From contig NZ_LT732526.1 in NCBI RefSeq assembly GCF_900155545.1, positions 3,504,837-3,568,836 on the forward strand: a stretch of DNA of 64,000 nt, given 5' to 3'. This stretch comes from Clostridium sp. Marseille-P2415 (GTDB taxonomy: Bacteria > Bacillota > Clostridia > Lachnospirales > Lachnospiraceae). Made by a program: the position numbers and the translations under genes. The notes below the pieces were generated by a model, which had not been told where the DNA came from, did no database searches, and was given only the letters and a program-made list of their open reading frames with translations. Positions 59,444 through 64,000 of this stretch are shown piece after piece (position 1 is the stretch's first letter; every line of letters begins with the position of its first letter).

Positions 59444-60892
59444 ATGGCTATTAAGACAATACTATACCGCGGCTCTTTAAAAAGCTGCAATTACAACTGC
59501 TCCTACTGCCCGTTTTCCAAACATAAATCTTCCAGAGGAGAGCTGGCAAAGGACCAGGAACAGCTTCAACGATTCATAAACAGCTTAAGGGAACAGGCAC
59601 CCAGGCTTGGAACCGAAGCCCTGATGATCGTACCATATGGAGAGATCCTGATCCATCCCTATTACTGGGAAGGTCTTGCCCGCATAAGCAGCATGGAAAC
59701 AATAGAGGCGGTCGGAGCCCAGACCAATTTAAGCTTTTCCATGGCAAAATGCTTAAAAAAATATGCCGCAGCCGGCGGACATCGGGAAAAACTCCGGCTT
59801 TGGGCAACCTTTCATCCCGAAATGACATCCCTTTCCCAATTTATCAGGCAATGCAAAAAATTAATAAAAGAGGGAATAAGTTTTTCCGTAGGGGCCGTTG
59901 GAATTCCGGAAAATCTTGACCTGTTAAGACAGCTTCGGGAATGCCTCCCGGAAGAGATCTACTTATGGATCAACCGCATGGATGGGGTAAAACGTCCCTA
60001 TACCGCTGACGAACAGGCAGCCTTTCAGAGCATCGACCCGTTTTTTGCCCAGGAATTAGGCCGCAGACAGGCGGATAAAAGCCAGTGCCTTAACCGGTTA
60101 TTCGTAGAGGGAGACGGAAAACTCAGACTTTGCAACATAGGTCATTCCTTAAAGGAAAACTGGTACAATTGCAATGGAAGCCTTCCGTCTCCGGAATGCG
60201 GCAGAGCGGCATGCACCTGCTATCTTGCTTACGGAGGGAGAGCGGACTATGATCATTCCGGCAGATTTGGGCCTTATCCCCTGTTTCGGATCCCCTGGAA
60301 GCCAAAGGCATTCTTTTTCGACATTGACGGAACACTGGTTTTCGACCGGTCGGACAGGGTGGACCCGGCAGTCATCTCCTGGCTGAAGGCTGTAAAAGAG
60401 CACGGTCCCCTCTTTCTTGCCACCTCGCTGCCCTATAAAGAAGCTGCCAGACGGTGCAGGGATATCCTTCATCTGTTTGACGGCGGAATATTCGCCGGAG
60501 GAGCACACATTCTGTTAAAAAGAAAAGGAAAGCGGATTCAAAAGGAGGTATTTTATACGCTTGATGCATCTTTCCTTCCTGTTCTTGACCAAAAACAGGC
60601 AGAGTACGGGTACCGGCTCCGGGTTTATCAAAGCGATGGTTCCGTATATAAGATCACTCTGGAAAAGCCCTCCAGCCGGGCCTGGAGAGAACCGGAAACA
60701 GCCTCCCTTAAACATCTGCTGCCGATCAGCACCTTCCGTTGTTTTACTGAAAAAAATTGTTTTCAAATCGTTTCTTCTACTGCGGATAAAGGAAGCAGTA
60801 TGAGAAAACTCTGCGAGTGGCTGTCAATCAGCACCAGAGACTGTGCCGCCGCTTTGACTGGCTTCCCGGAATCCCTTCCCTGGAACCGATAA
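59444..60892 (+). CDS. Radical SAM protein fused to a HAD-type hydrolase
   Basis: 482 residues from the ATG after GGGAGG. Residues 1-275 are a radical SAM domain of the STM4011 kind: Y-R-G-S-L-K-S-C-N-Y-N-C-S-Y-C-P-F with the CxxxCxxC cluster site, and a second Cys group near 225-260 (C-L-N-R-L, C-N-I-G, C-G-R-A-A-C-T-C). From about 285 a HAD phosphatase starts: F-F-F-D-I-D-G-T-L-V-F (nucleophile Asp), A-T-S-L-P (motif II region) and a later D-K-G-S. The two usually occur as separate proteins. No tailored peptide or partner gene is visible. Confidence 0.75.
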   Translation: MAIKTILYRGSLKSCNYNCSYCPFSKHKSSRGELAKDQEQLQRFINSLREQAPRLGTEALMIVPYGEILIHPYYWEGLARISSMETIEAVGAQTNLSFSMAKCLKKYAAAGGHREKLRLWATFHPEMTSLSQFIRQCKKLIKEGISFSVGAVGIPENLDLLRQLRECLPEEIYLWINRMDGVKRPYTADEQAAFQSIDPFFAQELGRRQADKSQCLNRLFVEGDGKLRLCNIGHSLKENWYNCNGSLPSPECGRAACTCYLAYGGRADYDHSGRFGPYPLFRIPWKPKAFFFDIDGTLVFDRSDRVDPAVISWLKAVKEHGPLFLATSLPYKEAARRCRDILHLFDGGIFAGGAHILLKRKGKRIQKEVFYTLDASFLPVLDQKQAEYGYRLRVYQSDGSVYKITLEKPSSRAWREPETASLKHLLPISTFRCFTEKNCFQIVSSTADKGSSMRKLCEWLSISTRDCAAALTGFPESLPWNR

Positions 60893-61009
60893 TATATTCT
60901 GAAGATTCTTATGATTAACAGAATATTTCCGATATATAATATATCGCTTACGGCATTCCCCCCTGCAAAAACAGGGGCAGAAAACAACAACTGGAAAGGG
61001 AAAGATAAG

Positions 61010-62863
61010 ATGAAGAAACAGAACGACAACACAGGAGATTCCCAAAGGAAAAAAGGCTCATTGATTAAGAACCTGTCAATCAGCCAAAAACTGATTCTGG
61101 GCTTTGGTATCATGCTGCTGTTAATCATGGCCTCCACCGGTCTCTCCGCATTAAGCACGAAAAATATCGGATTCCAGGTAGAACGCTATTACCGTTATAC
61201 CGTACCGAATACCAACAGTACGTGGACCATGAGATCCGGCCTGGTATCGGCTCAAAAGTATCTGCTGCAGGCAATTCTTGAGGATGAATCCCAATCCGCT
61301 CAGGATAACCTGGCAAAAGCACAGGAACAAGCTCAAGGCGTTTCAAATGCCCTGGAGGATTTCGCCAAAAACCAGTCCTCCAATGCCAGAGAGAAGGATA
61401 TTACACAGTTAAGAGATTTGCTGTCGCAAGCTCAGACCATCCGGGAAGAGATTTCAGAAATACTCAAAAATCCTGCAAAAGAAAGCGGCAGCAAAGCCTA
61501 TGAGCTATATGAAAGCAGCTATATACCGGTCTTGGACCAGGCGGAAGAAATCCTTTTAAGCTTTTCCAATATCCAGCAGCAGTTCGCAGCTTCACAGAAG
61601 CAGGAAGCACAAAGCCTTATGAACTCAGCATGGCTGATGCTTGTCCTGTCTCTTGGATTTTCCCTGTTGTTCGCATTTTTTATTACAGGAGCCATCCGGA
61701 AATCCATACTGGATCCTGTAAAGGAGATAGACCTTGTTTACAGGGAAATATCAAAAGGAAATTTAAAGGCTCAGATCACATATGAAAGCCGGGATGAACT
61801 GGGCAGTATGGCCGAAAATATAAGAAATACAAACGCTTCCATTACCTCCTATATCCGTGACATTACCGAAAAGCTCAATCTTCTGGCAGAGGGAGACATG
61901 CGTTTTTCCGTGGACCTGGATTATATCGGCGACTTTAAAGCCATTAAGCTGGCAATTTTAAAAACCGTTTCATCCTTGAACCAGACCCTGGTATTGATCG
62001 ACAATGCCGCCGGACAGGTAAACACCGGAACGGAACAGGTTTCTGCGGGAGCACAGGAACTGGCCGCAGGATCTACCGAACAGGCATCGTCTGTGGAGGA
62101 ATTATCCGCATCCGTTGCAAGCATTGCAGAACAGTCTGCAGAGAATTCGGAAAATGTATATAAAGCAACACGGTATGTGGAACAGACGAGTCAGAATGTA
62201 AAAAACGGCGGTGCCCATATGCGGCAGCTTACTGAGGCAATGGATAATATCGGCTCCGCTTCCGATCAGATTACGAATATTACAAAAGTAATCGAAGATA
62301 TTGCTTTCCAGACCAATATCCTTTCCCTCAACGCTGCAATTGAAGCTGCACGGGCCGGGACAGCAGGAAAAGGCTTTTCCGTTGTAGCCGACGAGGTCCG
62401 CAACCTGGCTGCCAAGTCTGCAGAAGCTGCCAAGCAAACGGCCGAGCTGATCCAGCATTCTGTGAATGCAGTACAGGAAGGTACCCAGATAACGCGCAAG
62501 ACCGCACAGATTCTGCAGGATATTGATGAAACAACCGGTCAGATCAATGATATCGTCAATAAAATCAACGACGCTACCTCGGAACAGGCCTCTTCCATTG
62601 AACAGATCCGGTCAGGATTGGAACAGGTATCTGCCGTAATACAGACAAATGCTGCTACAGCCGAGGAAAATTCAGCCGCCAGTGAGGAAATGAGCGCCCA
62701 GGCCAATACATTGCGCGAAGAAGTGGGGAGATTCCGGCTGAATACGCAGCCGAAAGAGCATTATTCCCAGAACATTTCGAAAGCCCCGGACGCTGCTGAG
62801 GAGCCCAGGGAAGAATCGCTCTCTCAGAAATACAGGGAAGAATCACGCTCTCAGAAGTATTGA
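61010..62863 (+). CDS. Methyl-accepting chemotaxis protein
   Basis: 617 residues; I chose the ATG after AAAGGGAAAG, though an ATG at 60911 is in frame. Order: short basic start, membrane helix ([11 protein letters not shown]), a 4-helix-bundle sensor of about 150 residues, second membrane helix ([13 protein letters not shown]), HAMP, and the signalling domain with the hairpin tip [22 protein letters not shown]. The tail ends in a tandem repeat E-E-S-L-S-Q-K-Y-R / E-E-S-R-S-Q-K-Y. The ligand is unknown. Confidence 0.92.
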   Translation: MKKQNDNTGDSQRKKGSLIKNLSISQKLILGFGIMLLLIMASTGLSALSTKNIGFQVERYYRYTVPNTNSTWTMRSGLVSAQKYLLQAILEDESQSAQDNLAKAQEQAQGVSNALEDFAKNQSSNAREKDITQLRDLLSQAQTIREEISEILKNPAKESGSKAYELYESSYIPVLDQAEEILLSFSNIQQQFAASQKQEAQSLMNSAWLMLVLSLGFSLLFAFFITGAIRKSILDPVKEIDLVYREISKGNLKAQITYESRDELGSMAENIRNTNASITSYIRDITEKLNLLAEGDMRFSVDLDYIGDFKAIKLAILKTVSSLNQTLVLIDNAAGQVNTGTEQVSAGAQELAAGSTEQASSVEELSASVASIAEQSAENSENVYKATRYVEQTSQNVKNGGAHMRQLTEAMDNIGSASDQITNITKVIEDIAFQTNILSLNAAIEAARAGTAGKGFSVVADEVRNLAAKSAEAAKQTAELIQHSVNAVQEGTQITRKTAQILQDIDETTGQINDIVNKINDATSEQASSIEQIRSGLEQVSAVIQTNAATAEENSAASEEMSAQANTLREEVGRFRLNTQPKEHYSQNISKAPDAAEEPREESLSQKYREESRSQKY

Positions 62864-63147
62864 CATAAGGCTGAAATCATGGTAAAGTCAAGTCATATTT
62901 TAAACGAAAAGGTGGTGTCTGTTTGTCTATTGTTCTGTAAGGAGCATTTTTATTTGTAATCATACAAAAACGCAATGATTTGGTTGCTTTTATTTGTGAT
63001 GCAATTATGTTTCATACAGAACTATGTCAAACCAAATTAATAAAATAACGGTCCGGGCATAGTGCTTGCTATGCCCGGTTTTTTAATCTGACATATTCCA
63101 AAATTGTCATTGCAGATAAAAGCATCGCACAATGGAAAGGAAGATGA
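62864..63147. other. Intergenic region with terminator
   Basis: About 280 bp without a supportable gene. It ends with the hairpin CCGGGCATAG (63053-63062) / CTATGCCCGG (63069-63078) and a TTTTTT run, the terminator of the chemoreceptor gene or of a short transcript from this region. Confidence 0.6.
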
Positions 63148-63879
63148 ATGATGAATGATTCACTCTCACAAAAATATGACAGGGATTTTATCGCGAAAAA
63201 CATCATGGGCCCTAATCCCATGAAAATCGCAGAAGAACTGCTTGCCATGGAACCCTTAAAGGAAGATATGACTGTACTTGACCTTGGCTGCGGCCATGGT
63301 GTCACTTCCGTATTCCTCGCAAAAGAATACGGATTAAAGGTTTTTGCTGTAGATCTCTGGATCTCACCTACCGATAATAAAAAAACATTTGATGAAATGG
63401 GGCTGACTAATGAGCAGATCATCCCTCTTAAGGGAGAAGCCCATGACCTGCCTTTTGCGGAAGAATTCTTTGATGCGGCCGTCAGTATTGACTCCTACCA
63501 TTACTTTGGGCGGGATAAGACCTATCTGAATCAGCATTTATTGCCGCTTGTTCGATGCGGAGGATACCTTTTGCTCGCTTTCCCAGGGTTAAAGAAGGAT
63601 ATCCATGATAACATCCCATCTGAGATGTTACTTTCTTGGACTGCAGAGGACATTGAAACATTGCACGATATGGATTACTGGAAAAACATCATTGGCTCTG
63701 CGGAGGGCGCAGAACTGCTTACGGTCTGGGAAATGGAATGCTTTGAGGAGAGCTGGAATGACTGGCTCTCCTGTGACAACAAATATGCGGTGAACGATAG
63801 AAAATCTATGGAAGCCGGAGCTGGAAAATACATGAACATTATTGCCATGATATTAAGAAAAAGCCAGAATCCCAAATAA
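63148..63879 (+). CDS. SAM-dependent methyltransferase
   Basis: 243 residues after AAAGGAAG. Class I Rossmann core: V-L-D-L-G-C-G-H-G-V-T-S (motif I), V-F-A-V-D-L-W, A-H-D-L-P-F-A-E-E-F-F-D-A-A-V-S-I-D-S-Y-H-Y-F. The layout resembles small-molecule methyltransferases of the UbiE/Methyltransf_11 type. Substrate unknown. Confidence 0.85.
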   Translation: MMNDSLSQKYDRDFIAKNIMGPNPMKIAEELLAMEPLKEDMTVLDLGCGHGVTSVFLAKEYGLKVFAVDLWISPTDNKKTFDEMGLTNEQIIPLKGEAHDLPFAEEFFDAAVSIDSYHYFGRDKTYLNQHLLPLVRCGGYLLLAFPGLKKDIHDNIPSEMLLSWTAEDIETLHDMDYWKNIIGSAEGAELLTVWEMECFEESWNDWLSCDNKYAVNDRKSMEAGAGKYMNIIAMILRKSQNPK

Positions 63880-63888
63880 AACAGATGC

Positions 63889-63924
63889 AAAGGGCGAGAC
63901 CTGTTATCAGGCTTCGCCCTTTTT
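63889..63924. terminator. Terminator between convergent genes
   Basis: AAAGGGCGA (63889-63897) / TCGCCCTTT (63914-63922), then TT. Confidence 0.7.
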
Positions 63925-63938
63925 AGGAATTTCACTCT

Positions 63939-64000
63939 TTAACATTTTCCTTTCACAAATTCAGACAATACTTTATTAAATTCATCCTTCTGATCATAAA
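63939..64000 (-). CDS. C-terminal end of a gene running off the window
   Basis: On the minus strand an open frame enters from the edge and stops at TAA (63941-63939), ending Y-D-Q-K-D-E-F-N-K-V-L-S-E-F-V-K-G-K-C. The N-x-V-L-x-E-F-V pattern recalls the last helix of alpha/beta hydrolases, but 20 residues are too few to name it. Confidence 0.4.
   Translation of the reverse strand, partial: YDQKDEFNKVLSEFVKGKC

Noticed and set aside
59444-60892. A RiPP biosynthesis cluster around the radical SAM gene
   Set aside because: No precursor peptide, transporter or peptidase gene lies in the neighbourhood.
62920-62945. A short leader peptide after AAAGGTGG
   Set aside because: The frame stops after about five codons and no controlled gene or structure follows closely enough to support attenuation.

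Overview
The window looks like the chromosome of a Gram-positive anaerobe of the Clostridia, most likely a Lachnospiraceae member of the Lacrimispora/Clostridium type. The grounds are strong AGGAGG ribosome sites, a complete V-type (ntp-style) ATPase operon, a clostridial-type citrate synthase, a DacF-like carboxypeptidase, choline-binding-type wall repeats and moderate GC. This is inference from gene content, not from a marker gene.

Layout. 1-2.7 kb is a scarred flank: a beheaded EAL gene whose 3' end is fused to a remnant of a small toxin gene, and an AT-rich FkbM methyltransferase. About 2.73-14.81 kb is an integrated element bounded by 99-bp direct repeats (97/99 identical, 11,985 bp apart). 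The right repeat lies in an intact tRNA-Lys(CTT). The element has the gene set and order of a filamentous phage (inovirus): Xre repressor, small early genes, probable ssDNA-binding protein, small membrane proteins, signal-peptide major coat protein, pIII-like adsorption protein, pVI-like protein, Zot/pI ATPase, rolling-circle-type Rep, tyrosine integrase, and a cargo P-loop ATPase with two zinc ribbons. Its left end carries what reads as a complete type I toxin-antitoxin module: a 31-residue peptide, a convergent RNA sharing its terminator, and a direct repeat that lets the RNA cover the toxin start codon. Eight copies of a palindromic element with TGTATCTCA/TGAGATACA arms sit between the phage genes.

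15.2-26 kb is core genome: trmB, an SH3b membrane protein, and the nine-gene V-ATPase operon. 26-31.7 kb is a TetR-controlled operon with two ACCGA-W-TCGGT operators, a rifampicin-phosphotransferase-like enzyme and an ABC exporter. 31.7-39 kb holds LUD, DUF554, MarR, a PutP-type symporter, TetR, flavin-binding, APH-fold and YibE/F genes. 39-49 kb is a starch/maltodextrin locus: secreted phosphatase, LacI regulator, secreted GH13 amylase with a starch-binding domain, and a MalEFG-type importer with an intracellular GH13 enzyme but no ATPase gene. 49-64 kb holds citrate synthase, membrane proteins, a D,D-carboxypeptidase, a KdpDE-like two-component pair without kdp pump genes, a DEDD exonuclease, a DUF3006/MBL-hydrolase pair, a wall-binding protein, a radical SAM-HAD fusion, a chemoreceptor and a methyltransferase.

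The strongest candidates for something new are the toxin-antitoxin module with its relic fused to the EAL gene and its orphan third copy, and the hairpin family spread through the inovirus. All assignments are from reading the sequence; no database search was run.
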